From assembly GCA_024234435.1 (NCBI GenBank), contig JACKOF010000001.1:806001-870000 (forward strand): 64,000 bases of DNA, given 5' to 3'. Shown here in pieces: positions 45,127 through 53,839 of this stretch (the first letter of the stretch is position 1; each line of letters opens with the position of its first letter). The stretch comes from Pseudomonadales bacterium (GTDB lineage Bacteria > Pseudomonadota > Gammaproteobacteria > Pseudomonadales > Porticoccaceae). A program made the translations under genes and the position numbers. The notes beneath the pieces are model-generated. The model saw nothing but the letters and a program-made list of their open reading frames with translations. It had not been told where the DNA came from and did no database searches.

Positions 45127-45537
45127 ATGAATATTGGCCATGCCGCAAAACAAAGTGGACTAAGCAGCGAAACGATTCGTTATTACGAGAGTGTTGGTTT
45201 GATCACGCCATCATCAAGAGGTGCGAATGGTTATCGTGAATACAACGAAGATAAAATTCGCGAGCTGAATTTTTTGCGTCATGCACGTCAATTTGGCTTC
45301 AGTCTTGAAGACTGTAAAACCCTGTTGGGGCTTTATAAGAATCCAGATCGGCGCAGCAGTGATGTGCATGAGCTGGTAGCTGAAAAGCTGACGGAGATCG
45401 AGCGGCGAATCGTCGAATTGCAGAGCATGAAGAGAGTGCTGGAAGAAATGAGTGGTCAGTGTCCTAACAATGAAGAGGCCAGCTGTACGATTATCGACTC
45501 GCTTGCTCGTATTGATGGGGAGAAAGGTTATGAGTAA
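45127..45537 (+). CDS. cueR: MerR-family copper-type regulator (CueR-like)
   Basis: 136 residues. N-terminal MerR winged helix (MNIGHAAKQSGLSSETIRYY) followed by a dimerisation helix. The C-terminal metal loop is CPNNEEASC with Cys112 and Cys120, the exact positions and spacing of CueR, and Ser77 is present, which marks sensors of monovalent ions such as Cu(I), Ag(I) or Au(I). It overlaps the permease gene by 8 nt, so the permease is its obvious target. Confidence 0.9.
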   Translation: MNIGHAAKQSGLSSETIRYYESVGLITPSSRGANGYREYNEDKIRELNFLRHARQFGFSLEDCKTLLGLYKNPDRRSSDVHELVAEKLTEIERRIVELQSMKRVLEEMSGQCPNNEEASCTIIDSLARIDGEKGYE

Positions 45538-46645
45538 TTGCTGTCATACAAAAGAACCACAGCAGCCTCAGGAAGATAAACAGAAAGTTACCCCGGGTTG
45601 CTGTCCCTCTGAGCAGGGGGCAGATTCCGGACGTTCCCACCCCGATTATTTACTGTGGGGCTCGGGTCTTATCGTTCTGACCGGCTATATACTTTACTGG
45701 TTACTCGATGGTCATCCCGACCTACCGCGCTGGCTCGTTACCATGACATCCGGTATCTACGAGCTGATCAACACGATGTGGTGGGGGTTGCTGATGGCGG
45801 TCATCTTTGTTGGCCTGCTGGAGCGAGTGCCCCGGGAACTGGTGATGTCTGCCCTTGGGCAGGGCGGCACGGCTAAAGGCATTGTCAGGGCGACGCTGGC
45901 TGGAGTATTACTCGATTTATGCAGTCACGGTATTTTGATGGTGGGCACAAAGCTCTATGAGCGGGGTGCCAGTCTTGGACAGTTGATGGCATTTCTGATT
46001 GCCAGCCCCTGGAACTCGTTGTCGTTGACGATCATTATGATTGCCTTGATCGGATTTCAATGGACGTTAGCCTATATTTTACTATCGATGGCTATTGGTA
46101 TCGTTTCCGGGATTATTTTCGACAGAATTGTGGCCAGAGGTGTTTTGCCCGCTAATCCCAATCAAATAACGCTGGATGGTGATAGCGAGCCTGTTGGCCG
46201 ACAGTTACTGGCCCTGATTAAGAGCGCGAAGTTTACGCCGAAGGGAATGACGGGTGTGTTGCTGGATGGTATTCGCGATTCAAGAATGGTTTTTCGCTGG
46301 CTCTTGTTTGGCATTGTGCTCGCCACACTGATTCGTGCCTTTGTGCCAATGGATGCTTACCAGACGCTATTTGGTCCAACGGTTGTCGGTTTATTACTAA
46401 CCCTGATAGCCGCTACAGTGATTGAGGTTTGCTCGGAGGGGTCGACACCCATTGCCGCTGATCTGGTGACCCGTGCAGCTGCGCCGGGTAACGGCTTTAC
46501 ATTTTTGATGGCTGGTGTTGCCACAGACTATACAGAGATTATGGTCATACGGGATCTGACCCGTTCCTGGAAAGTGGCATTGTTTTTACCGCTGGTGACA
46601 TTGCCTCAGGTGCTGGTGTTAGGCTGGGTACTTAACCAGTTTTAG
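45530..46645 (+). CDS. SO_0444-family Cu/Zn efflux permease (DUF318)
   Basis: 371 residues from ATG 45530 (a longer frame to 45452 overlaps cueR). The N-terminus has metal-binding-type cysteines: MSNCCHTKE and TPGCCPSEQ. About eight membrane helices follow in two related halves, with CSHGILMVG in the first and CSEGSTPIAAD in the second. Members of this permease group are linked to copper or zinc efflux. Co-transcription with a CueR-type regulator supports copper. Confidence 0.85.
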   Translation: MSNCCHTKEPQQPQEDKQKVTPGCCPSEQGADSGRSHPDYLLWGSGLIVLTGYILYWLLDGHPDLPRWLVTMTSGIYELINTMWWGLLMAVIFVGLLERVPRELVMSALGQGGTAKGIVRATLAGVLLDLCSHGILMVGTKLYERGASLGQLMAFLIASPWNSLSLTIIMIALIGFQWTLAYILLSMAIGIVSGIIFDRIVARGVLPANPNQITLDGDSEPVGRQLLALIKSAKFTPKGMTGVLLDGIRDSRMVFRWLLFGIVLATLIRAFVPMDAYQTLFGPTVVGLLLTLIAATVIEVCSEGSTPIAADLVTRAAAPGNGFTFLMAGVATDYTEIMVIRDLTRSWKVALFLPLVTLPQVLVLGWVLNQF

Positions 46646-46665
46646 CGCACTGATTTTGCGCTTTT
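46644..46665 (+). terminator. Terminator hairpin after the efflux permease
   Basis: AGCGCA (46644-46649) pairs with TGCGCT (46657-46662) around a 7-nt loop, followed by TTTT. It overlaps the permease stop and lies between convergent genes. Confidence 0.55.
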
Positions 46666-47374
46666 AGTCTGTTTTTTCCCACGCCAGGGTGATCAGTGAT
46701 CCCAGATACTGATATTGCATGGTCATTTCATCTTCCGTGAGACTTAACTGAAGTGGGGTTTCACCCTGGTTGATATACGTTGGCTCGGTACTGCCGGTAA
46801 TCATCATTACCCAGTTACCACCGCGTTTCTGAATATAGCCTGCGTACTGGTAGACCATCATTTGTCCGAAATCATTATAGCCGCCCAGCTGCGCTGTCCA
46901 GTTGACAGCGTTATTGCCTGAGGGCTGCATGGCCATGACGCCTTCAATGCCGTTGGCAAAAATGCCGTTTTCCTGGTAGCTGATCAATTCGTAGTGACCA
47001 CTGGGTAAGAGTATCGCTGCTGGTGCGGGTAACGATGGTGGTGTCGGTTTCTCTGCGGCAGTAGCCTCTGCCGCTTGACTGTGGACAGTCTGATTCCGGA
47101 TTACTGTGCCAGGGTGCGCGTTGTTGCCGAGGGTCTGTTCCCCGGTAGTGTTTACGGATGAGTCGGAGCTATTGTCAGGCAATAAACGGGGTACCAGCAG
47201 GAGAATAACGCCGAGGGCAATCAGGAGAATGGACGGATTGCTGACATCTACCTTGATGCCAAATGCTTCGACATTGTTTTTGCCGGTCTCCCGTTTTCCG
47301 GAAACGAATAATACCAGCCCTGCGATGATCAGCAGACCGCCTGCCAGCATGATGATAACGTCAAAGGTACCCAT
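46664..47374 (-). CDS. Membrane protein of unknown function
   Basis: 236 residues. Two membrane helices (IIMLAGGLLIIAGLVLFVSG and SILLIALGVILLLVPRLL) are followed by a low-complexity linker rich in Ser, Asn, Ala and Pro. A C-terminal domain of about 110 residues (GHYELISYQENGIFANG, NAVNWTAQLGGYNDFG, GNWVMMITGSTEP) is strand-rich and probably periplasmic or extracytoplasmic. It lies 22 nt downstream of the DUF2235 gene on the same strand, suggesting a two-gene unit. No family recognised. Confidence 0.7.
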   Translation of the reverse strand: MGTFDVIIMLAGGLLIIAGLVLFVSGKRETGKNNVEAFGIKVDVSNPSILLIALGVILLLVPRLLPDNSSDSSVNTTGEQTLGNNAHPGTVIRNQTVHSQAAEATAAEKPTPPSLPAPAAILLPSGHYELISYQENGIFANGIEGVMAMQPSGNNAVNWTAQLGGYNDFGQMMVYQYAGYIQKRGGNWVMMITGSTEPTYINQGETPLQLSLTEDEMTMQYQYLGSLITLAWEKTD

Positions 47375-47396
47375 CTTTTTCTCCTGATAGACTCGC

Positions 47397-48425
47397 CTAG
47401 CTGACCAGTTGAGGCCAGTCGTTGTCTTGCAGGTATTCCTGCAGATTTTTAGGCCGGTATTTTTCGTTACTTTGCCAGCGCTGTTGCACTGACTGGTGTA
47501 TCAGTATCTCGCCAGCATGCTTAATCGGGCGATAGTAGGGGCGCCTGGAACGGTAAATATGCTTGCGGGAATTGTGCAGTGTTGCATTTGGGTCGGGCTG
47601 AAGGTTCTGCCCCAGGTGTTGCTCAATACTCAGGCCTGCCGCCTTAGCTTCCTTGACCATCCACTGCATGGGAATGTCTGATAACAGGCCACCGTTTTTA
47701 TCCGGTGGATAACTGCCGCCGATATTGCTGTGTACTCCGGCAAACCATACCTGCTTTAAATCCATGTTCTCGCGTTGTTGCCAGATAGTAGGTTCGAAGT
47801 CAGAGCGCAGTTCGTCAATGGCCATGGCGTGGCGGGCAACGGCGATATTGGGGCCTATTTTGGTATCGTAAAACTCGTCTTTTTTGTCCAGTAGTCCCAA
47901 AAAGGAAAACGGAATACCCAACGCGCCAACGGTATCCCAAACGCCGACAAAGGCTATTTGGCGGCTGGGATGAGAGTGCTGTGCGCGGAATTCGAGAGAT
48001 TTCTCGCCGTCCGGGTGATAAGCGTTTCCTGGTTTCTTGTAATGATCAAAAGCAGCCTGAATCAGACGTGCATCCGGGCGTTTGACAATACCGCAGTTAT
48101 TGATCAGCCCGCAGAGGCTGCGAATGGTATAGGCTCCCCGGCTGAAACCGAATAGGAACAGCTCGTCGCCAGGTGAGTAGTTCTGCACGATATAGCGGTA
48201 GTTGTCGAGAATGTTTTTATTGATGCCCTTTCCAGTGGCTCCGCCGATGACCGGGTCGTAGTAAGAGCCAACCCCCCAATCGTAGAAAACCTGCTGGGAA
48301 ACCTGCTGTGGTGCTGTCGGTTTGATGGCGCGAGCCAGTTTCAGAACATTGGTGGGGTGGTCTTTATCGAGATTCTTTTCCGGTCGGTTCCATGTGCCGT
48401 CAGCGCAGATAACAATGCGTTTCAT
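47397..48425 (-). CDS. DUF2235 alpha/beta-hydrolase-like protein
   Basis: 342 residues from ATG 48425, with GGAGC upstream on the minus strand; a longer frame to 48539 is unlikely. The N-terminus VICADGTWN is the DUF2235 opening. The nucleophile elbow is GFSRGAYT, and a later Asp/His pair is in FVGVWDTVGALG and AGVHSNIGGSYP. This fold includes type VI secretion phospholipase effectors of the Tle1 group, but no VgrG, PAAR or immunity-like lipoprotein is next to it. A cellular lipase or esterase role is equally possible. Confidence 0.82.
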   Translation of the reverse strand: MKRIVICADGTWNRPEKNLDKDHPTNVLKLARAIKPTAPQQVSQQVFYDWGVGSYYDPVIGGATGKGINKNILDNYRYIVQNYSPGDELFLFGFSRGAYTIRSLCGLINNCGIVKRPDARLIQAAFDHYKKPGNAYHPDGEKSLEFRAQHSHPSRQIAFVGVWDTVGALGIPFSFLGLLDKKDEFYDTKIGPNIAVARHAMAIDELRSDFEPTIWQQRENMDLKQVWFAGVHSNIGGSYPPDKNGGLLSDIPMQWMVKEAKAAGLSIEQHLGQNLQPDPNATLHNSRKHIYRSRRPYYRPIKHAGEILIHQSVQQRWQSNEKYRPKNLQEYLQDNDWPQLVS

Positions 48426-48589
48426 TTTTTGCTCCAATTCCCTTTTTGACTGTACAGAGTATATACAAGGAATATTATTCTTTCGACCAGCGAGGTTATT
48501 TGTCAATTCGATGCAGAGAAATGTGTCGTGGGGCCTCACAAAGAAGATGTTGTTGTGGTGTTCGGACAGATGTTCGGTAAAATCACCCG

Positions 48590-48892
48590 ATGCGTTGGTT
48601 GACGATTATTCTTGCCGTACTTTTTCTGTTGCTCCAGTACCGTCTTTGGGTTGGTGAGGGCAGTCTCGCCCAAAAAGTGGCGCTGGAGAATAAGGTGGCT
48701 GAACAGCTTGAAGAAAACCAGCATTTACGGGACCGCAACCAGGTGCTGGCCAATGAAGTGAGTGACCTCAAAAATGGTCTGGAAGGTGTCGAAGAGCTGG
48801 CCCGAAAGGATCTGGGCATGGTGAAAAAAGGAGAAACCTTCTACATGGTGATTGAAAAGCCGGAAAAAGAAAACAGTGAGAAGTCCCAATGA
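48590..48892 (+). CDS. ftsB: Cell division protein FtsB
   Basis: 100-residue single-span membrane protein of the divisome FtsQBL complex. It has a short cytoplasmic N-terminus, a membrane helix (WLTIILAVLFLLLQYRLWVG) and a periplasmic coiled coil (AQKVALENKVAEQLEENQHL, with KDLGMVKKGETFY near the end). It is followed by ispD, the standard order in gammaproteobacteria. Confidence 0.93.
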   Translation: MRWLTIILAVLFLLLQYRLWVGEGSLAQKVALENKVAEQLEENQHLRDRNQVLANEVSDLKNGLEGVEELARKDLGMVKKGETFYMVIEKPEKENSEKSQ

Positions 48893-48914
48893 AATCTTTA
48901 ATGAAGACCGGGCG

Positions 48915-49625
48915 ATGAAAACCTGGGTTGTTGTGCCCGCTGCCGGAACCGGCAGTCGCTTTGGTGTCGGGACACCAAAGCAGTACCACCGGCTTGCCGG
49001 TGAGCCGATTATTGTACGTACGTTGCACAGGCTTTTGTCGCTCGAGCCAGAGGCCGTTGTCGTTGCTGTACACAAGGCGGATCAGCGCTGGCAACAAATG
49101 CCTTTGTCAAGGCATCCGAAAATTCGCACGGTGCATGGTGGCCATGAACGAGCCGACTCGGTGCGCGCAGCGGTGGCATCCCTTGCCGCTGAAGCCGGGG
49201 AGGACGATTGGGTGCTGGTACATGATGTGGCCAGGCCCTGCGTGTTAATTTCCGATATCCGGCGGCTGATAGCGACGCTTGCTGGCCACCCGGTTGGTGG
49301 TATTCTGGCAACACCGGTAAGCGATACGATTAAAAGAGTAGAGCCGGATTCCTGTCAGATTCGGAATACTGAAGACCGTACTCGGCTCTGGTCCGCGCAA
49401 ACCCCGCAATTGTTCAGATACGCAGTGCTTCGTAAAGCCCTGGCCAGTGTCGACAGCAGTGTGACTGATGAAGCCGGGGCAGTAGAAAAAGCGGGCCTCA
49501 CACCTCTGGTTGTAGAAGGAAGCCGTGACAACATCAAGATTACCCGGCGAGAAGATATTGCCATAGCAACAGCCATTATCGAGTTCCAGGCGACGCAGCA
49601 GGGACAGACAGCGAGTGACATTTAA
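48915..49625 (+). CDS. ispD: 2-C-methyl-D-erythritol 4-phosphate cytidylyltransferase
   Basis: MEP isoprenoid pathway enzyme. 236 residues from ATG 48915; a frame extends to 48852 inside ftsB but the family starts at the nucleotide-binding strand. Motifs: WVVVPAAGTGSRFGVGTPKQY, HDVARPCV, TPVSDTIKR, TPQLFRY and TDEAGAVE. ispF follows after 11 nt. Confidence 0.95.
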   Translation: MKTWVVVPAAGTGSRFGVGTPKQYHRLAGEPIIVRTLHRLLSLEPEAVVVAVHKADQRWQQMPLSRHPKIRTVHGGHERADSVRAAVASLAAEAGEDDWVLVHDVARPCVLISDIRRLIATLAGHPVGGILATPVSDTIKRVEPDSCQIRNTEDRTRLWSAQTPQLFRYAVLRKALASVDSSVTDEAGAVEKAGLTPLVVEGSRDNIKITRREDIAIATAIIEFQATQQGQTASDI

Positions 49626-49636
49626 CGGCAAGAGGC

Positions 49637-50116
49637 ATGAAAATGAGAATTGGTTTTGGCTACGATGTCCATGCTTTCGGCAGTGGTGATCGGGTTACTC
49701 TTGGCGGGGTATCGATTCCGTACACAAAGGGTCTGGTTGCACATTCTGACGGCGATGTCTTGATTCATGCCCTGTGTGATGCCCTGCTGGGGGCAGCGGC
49801 GTTAGGGGATATTGGCAAACACTTTCCGGATACTGATCCTCAGTATAAAGGCGCCGACAGCCGCACCCTGTTGCGCCAGGTGATTGGTTTGATAACCGGT
49901 AAGGGGTATCAGCTGGTCAATGCCGATATGACGCTGGTCGCCCAGGCGCCTAAAATGGCACCTCATATCACTGCCATGATGAATAATCTGGCCGGGGATA
50001 TAGGCTGTGATTCGGATCAGCTGAATATAAAAGCAACGACCACGGAAAAACTTGGCTTCGAGGGGCGGGGAGAAGGAATTGCCTGCCATGCAATTGTACT
50101 GCTTGCGCGGAAATGA
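49637..50116 (+). CDS. ispF: 2-C-methyl-D-erythritol 2,4-cyclodiphosphate synthase
   Basis: 159-residue zinc enzyme of the MEP pathway. GYDVHAFG holds the Asp and His zinc ligands, and HSDGDVLIHALCDALLGAAALGDIG-type text (shown here in part) and HFPDTDPQYKGADS are typical. C-terminal KATTTEKLGFEGRGEGI. The ATG at 49643 is an alternative start. The stop overlaps truD by 4 nt. Confidence 0.96.
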   Translation: MKMRIGFGYDVHAFGSGDRVTLGGVSIPYTKGLVAHSDGDVLIHALCDALLGAAALGDIGKHFPDTDPQYKGADSRTLLRQVIGLITGKGYQLVNADMTLVAQAPKMAPHITAMMNNLAGDIGCDSDQLNIKATTTEKLGFEGRGEGIACHAIVLLARK

Positions 50117-51138
50117 CTGTTCAATCTGAAAGAAGCGCTGCCGGTTTTTCACCTGATGACTTTCTGGGTGGCCCCCTTGATTTTCCTCGGGCTCATGGTT
50201 CTGTTTGCGGAGAAGCTGTTTTTCGACGTGAACCGGAGGATTTTCAGGTTAATGAGGTGCTGGGTTTTTCACCGGCAGGTGAGGGGGAGCATCTTTGTCT
50301 GCACATAGAAAAACGCAATCAGAATACCCGTTGGGTCGCCGGATTGCTCGCCGAGTCACTGGGTGTTAATGAAAATGCTGTTGGTTATTGTGGCCTGAAA
50401 GACCGGCGTGCGGTAACCCGCCAGTGGTTCAGTGTGCATACCCGTCAGACGCCGGGAATGCTGGCCCTGGGTCATGACATCAACGTGCTGTCGACAACAC
50501 GGCATCACAAAAAACTTCGCCGCGGCATACATCAGTCCAATCAGTTTGTCATCCGCTTGCGCGAGTTTGGGGTTGACCCTGAGAGGCTTGATGCCCGTTT
50601 GCAGACAATTGGTGAGCAGGGTGTACCCCATTATTTTGGTGAGCAGCGCTTTGGTTTCAATGCAGGTAACTTGCAGGAGGCTGACCGGTTATTGTCGGAA
50701 GCTGCCGATCAGAGCCGTCGTCACCGCAAGGGAAAGAATGGGTGGCAGCAACGGGGCGGTCTCTACCTTTCTGCAGCGCGTTCATACCTGTTTAATCTTG
50801 TGCTGGCGGAAAGGGTAAAGCGGCGAACATGGAATCTGTGCCTTGAGGGCGAGACTGTGGCTGAGGGGCCGTTGTGGGGGCGGGGGAGAAGTTCTGCACC
50901 TGCTATCGTTGCGGAACTGGAGAAGAATATTCTGAAAGGCTGGCAACACTGGTGCAGTGGACTGGAGTTCAGCGGCCTGCAACAGGAACGGCGGCCGCTG
51001 GTATTAACGCCAGCCAGTTTTTCATGGCAACAACAGGGCGAGGATCTTGAGCTTGCTTTTACTCTGCCTGCCGGTGCCTACGCTACCGCAGTGCTGCGTG
51101 AAATTGCTGTGTTGAAACAAATAGCCAGACCCCTTTAA
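50113..51138 (+). CDS. truD: tRNA pseudouridine(13) synthase TruD
   Basis: 341 residues. The catalytic Asp is at position 97 in YCGLKDRRAVTRQWFS. Other family segments are FQVNEVLGFSPAGEGEH near the N-terminus, NTRWVAG and VPHYFGEQRFGFN. Modifies uridine 13 of tRNA-Glu. It overlaps ispF and is followed by a 104-nt gap where surE stands in Pseudomonas. Confidence 0.95.
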   Translation: MTVQSERSAAGFSPDDFLGGPLDFPRAHGSVCGEAVFRREPEDFQVNEVLGFSPAGEGEHLCLHIEKRNQNTRWVAGLLAESLGVNENAVGYCGLKDRRAVTRQWFSVHTRQTPGMLALGHDINVLSTTRHHKKLRRGIHQSNQFVIRLREFGVDPERLDARLQTIGEQGVPHYFGEQRFGFNAGNLQEADRLLSEAADQSRRHRKGKNGWQQRGGLYLSAARSYLFNLVLAERVKRRTWNLCLEGETVAEGPLWGRGRSSAPAIVAELEKNILKGWQHWCSGLEFSGLQQERRPLVLTPASFSWQQQGEDLELAFTLPAGAYATAVLREIAVLKQIARPL

Positions 51139-51272
51139 CAGGGCTTATACTCGGCTGAATTGGCTATGGTATAGTTGCGGCCTGCAGAAGTTACCGGTCA
51201 GATAGGCAAATATATACACATTAAAAAATGCAGGGGTAGGGCTTGAATTCAATCGAAGTTGGCGGAATTGGC

Positions 51273-51914
51273 ATGACATCGCAGCGCACACGCGAGCGAT
51301 TGATTCAGCGACTCAAGGATCAGGGAATTACCGATCAGCGAGTACTGGATGTTATGCGAACCACGCCCAGGCATATCTTTCTCGATGAAGCCCTTTCCCA
51401 TCGCGCTTATGAAGACACCGCACTTCCGATAGGGTATTCGCAAACCATCTCCCAGCCCTATGTTGTGGCGCTGATGACCCAGATAATACTGTCTCTTGGT
51501 CCACGCAAGCGGGTACTTGAAATAGGCGCCGGTTCCGGGTATCAGACAGCTGTTCTGGCCCAGTTGGTGGACAAGGTATTCAGTGTCGAGCGCATAAAAC
51601 CACTGCTTGACAAGGCGCGTTCACGGATGCGGATGCTGGGGTTCAGAAACGTTAGGCTCAATCACAGCGACGGCGGTTTTGGCTGGCCGGAGTATGGTCC
51701 GTATGATGCCATTTTGAGCGCCGCTGCACCGGAACAGGTTCCCGGCGAGCTGTTGTTGCAAATGGCTCCGGATGGCATTCTGGTTATTCCGGTAGGGCCC
51801 GGTAGTGTTCAGGAATTGAGAGTGATTATTCGCAAGGGCGATTCCATGGAATTTCAGGAAAGCATTGCTGAGAATGTGCGCTTTGTGCCCTTGCTCAGTG
51901 GTGTAACGCGCTGA
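51273..51914 (+). CDS. pcm: Protein-L-isoaspartate O-methyltransferase
   Basis: Repairs isoaspartyl residues with S-adenosylmethionine. The SAM motif is VLEIGAGSGYQTAVLAQL; the substrate region includes TALPIGYSQTISQPYVVA. I place the start at ATG 51273 because relatives begin MTSQRTRERL. A TTG at 51243 would add ten residues and has a G-rich sequence upstream, so it remains possible. About 213 residues. Confidence 0.94.
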   Translation: MTSQRTRERLIQRLKDQGITDQRVLDVMRTTPRHIFLDEALSHRAYEDTALPIGYSQTISQPYVVALMTQIILSLGPRKRVLEIGAGSGYQTAVLAQLVDKVFSVERIKPLLDKARSRMRMLGFRNVRLNHSDGGFGWPEYGPYDAILSAAAPEQVPGELLLQMAPDGILVIPVGPGSVQELRVIIRKGDSMEFQESIAENVRFVPLLSGVTR

Positions 51915-51972
51915 TACAGGTTTTCGGCTGCTGTTTTTTGGCTTTTTTTGAATAGATATTGAGGAGCATTTT

Positions 51973-52947
51973 TTGAGTAGTAACAGCAGAACAGCAAAAC
52001 AGTTTGTGCTGTTATTTTCAAAGGGATTTGCCATGGGGGCTGCCGATGTGGTGCCTGGTGTCTCTGGCGGCACCATCGCCTTTATCAGCGGGATTTATGA
52101 GGAGTTACTGGGCAGTATTCGCGCAGTCAATCTGCACGCTCTGAAAATACTTAAAACGGAAGGAGTGAGAGCTTTCTGGCGGGCAATTAACGGTAGTTTT
52201 CTGTTAACACTATTTGCCGGCATTATCGCCAGTATTGCCAGCCTCGCCAGACTGGTCAATATAGGCCTGGCACAACACCCCATTCTGGTATGGTCATTCT
52301 TCTTTGGTTTGATTGCAGCTTCTGTGATCTATATTTTCAGGCAGTTGCCAGGATTGCGATTGCAGGAATGGATTGGATTATGGCTCGGAGCACTGGTTGC
52401 CATGGCCATTGCCTTTTTGCCTCCGCTTCAGGTTAGTGATGATTTGTGGGTAGTGTTTTTATCTGGTGCCTTGGCGATTTGTGCCATGATTCTACCGGGA
52501 ATATCCGGCAGTTTTATTTTGCTGCTGATCGGAATGTACTCGATCATGATTCAGGCCATTGCTGATGTCAACGTGCCTGTGCTGATAACGTTTATGCTGG
52601 GTTGTGCCTGTGGTTTGCTGTTATTTTCGCGGTTTTTGTCATGGCTGTTGCAACGGTTTCATTCGCCAACCATTGCGGTTCTGACAGGCTTTTTGTCTGG
52701 CTCGCTGTTAATCGTCTGGCCCTGGAAAGAATCTCTGGAGGTCGTTATTAATGGCAAGGGACAGGAGGTTGTGTTGTCACACCGGCTGGTATTGCCCGGT
52801 GACTACTTCGAGTTGACCGGTATTGCCCCGCAAACCTGGCAGGCAATTGGCCTTATGATTATTGGCGCTTTGCTGGTGTTTGGTCTGGAGTACCTCGGTG
52901 ATCGCAGTGCCCGCGGGCTGACCGGCAGTCAACAGCAGAGACTCTAG
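51973..52947 (+). CDS. DUF368 family membrane protein
   Basis: 324 residues starting at TTG 51973, with GAGGAG at 51961-51966. The family signature GAADVVPGVSGGTIAFISG is at the N-terminus and a second copy-like motif, MILPGISGSFILLLIGMYS, follows in the second half. About eight membrane helices. DUF368 proteins have been linked to undecaprenyl phosphate recycling (flippase activity) in other bacteria; that role here is inference. It sits between pcm and nlpD. Confidence 0.88.
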   Translation: MSSNSRTAKQFVLLFSKGFAMGAADVVPGVSGGTIAFISGIYEELLGSIRAVNLHALKILKTEGVRAFWRAINGSFLLTLFAGIIASIASLARLVNIGLAQHPILVWSFFFGLIAASVIYIFRQLPGLRLQEWIGLWLGALVAMAIAFLPPLQVSDDLWVVFLSGALAICAMILPGISGSFILLLIGMYSIMIQAIADVNVPVLITFMLGCACGLLLFSRFLSWLLQRFHSPTIAVLTGFLSGSLLIVWPWKESLEVVINGKGQEVVLSHRLVLPGDYFELTGIAPQTWQAIGLMIIGALLVFGLEYLGDRSARGLTGSQQQRL

Positions 52948-52950
52948 CCC

Positions 52951-53745
52951 ATGTTGGCCAGAAGGTGGAAGAGCTATGGCTGGTTTTTGCTGGTCGTTTT
53001 ACTGACGCTGACAGGTTGCGCCTCTCCACCACCGGCACCGATAGACAGCCGTAAACCTCCACCCAGTAACAAAATCAACGTCCACTATGTGTCAAAGGGT
53101 GACACATTGTTTTCCATCGCCTGGTCTTATGAGAAAGATGTACACAAACTGGCCCGGGCCAATGGTTTGCGAAAGCCCTATACCATTTACCAGGGCCAGC
53201 GCCTGACGCTTGATACCACGCATTTGCCAGCATTACCTTCACCCGCTATTCCCCGGAGCCATGAGAGTAAACCGGTTAGCAAGGATAAAACTTCGGGTCA
53301 GCAGACTGGCAGGGACTCCTCCGTAAAAACAGCCTCATCTGCTGTCAGTGTTTCAAAGCCTGCCGCATTGCCGCCCCGGTGGAGCTGGCAGTGGCCGGTA
53401 CCAGGGTCTGTTACCCGGCAGTTTAATGCGGATGCCTTGTTTAAGGGAATCGATCTTCGGGTGCGACCCGGACAACCGGTTGTGGCTGCAGGGCCGGGTG
53501 TAGTGGTTTATGCAGGTAGTGGTTTGCGTGGCTACGGCAAGATGATCATTATCAAGCACAGCGAAATTTACCTGAGCGCCTATGCACATAATCGTAAAAT
53601 TCTTGTCAAGGAAGGTCAGGAGATAAAGGCAGGTCAGGTGATTTCTGAGGCTGGTGGTGATCATGCTAACAACCGCCGCTTGTATTTTGAGATCAGAAAG
53701 GATGGGAAGCCGGTAGACCCGCGATATTATTTGCCTAAACGGTAA
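52951..53745 (+). CDS. nlpD: LysM/M23 lipoprotein NlpD (amidase activator)
   Basis: 264 residues. Lipoprotein signal LLTLTGCASP, a LysM domain (HYVSKGDTLFSIAWSYEKDV), a Ser/Lys-rich linker and a C-terminal LytM domain. The LytM zinc site is degenerate: KGIDLR and RLYFEIR lack the ligand His residues, although AYAHNR keeps one. That fits NlpD, which activates the amidase AmiC at the septum rather than cutting the wall itself. It precedes rpoS, as usual; the main rpoS promoter often lies within nlpD. Confidence 0.92.
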   Translation: MLARRWKSYGWFLLVVLLTLTGCASPPPAPIDSRKPPPSNKINVHYVSKGDTLFSIAWSYEKDVHKLARANGLRKPYTIYQGQRLTLDTTHLPALPSPAIPRSHESKPVSKDKTSGQQTGRDSSVKTASSAVSVSKPAALPPRWSWQWPVPGSVTRQFNADALFKGIDLRVRPGQPVVAAGPGVVVYAGSGLRGYGKMIIIKHSEIYLSAYAHNRKILVKEGQEIKAGQVISEAGGDHANNRRLYFEIRKDGKPVDPRYYLPKR

Positions 53746-53839
53746 CATGAATGACATAGCACAGTTGTTCTTTGTGTTTTACACTGGTCATTCGCGTATA
53801 TTGGCTAATTTTGCAGATAGATGTCAGCAGGAAGCAGTC

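Noticed and set aside
52951..53745. Active M23 endopeptidase
   Set aside because: The zinc-binding His residues of the LytM domain are mostly replaced, and the position before rpoS identifies NlpD, an amidase activator.
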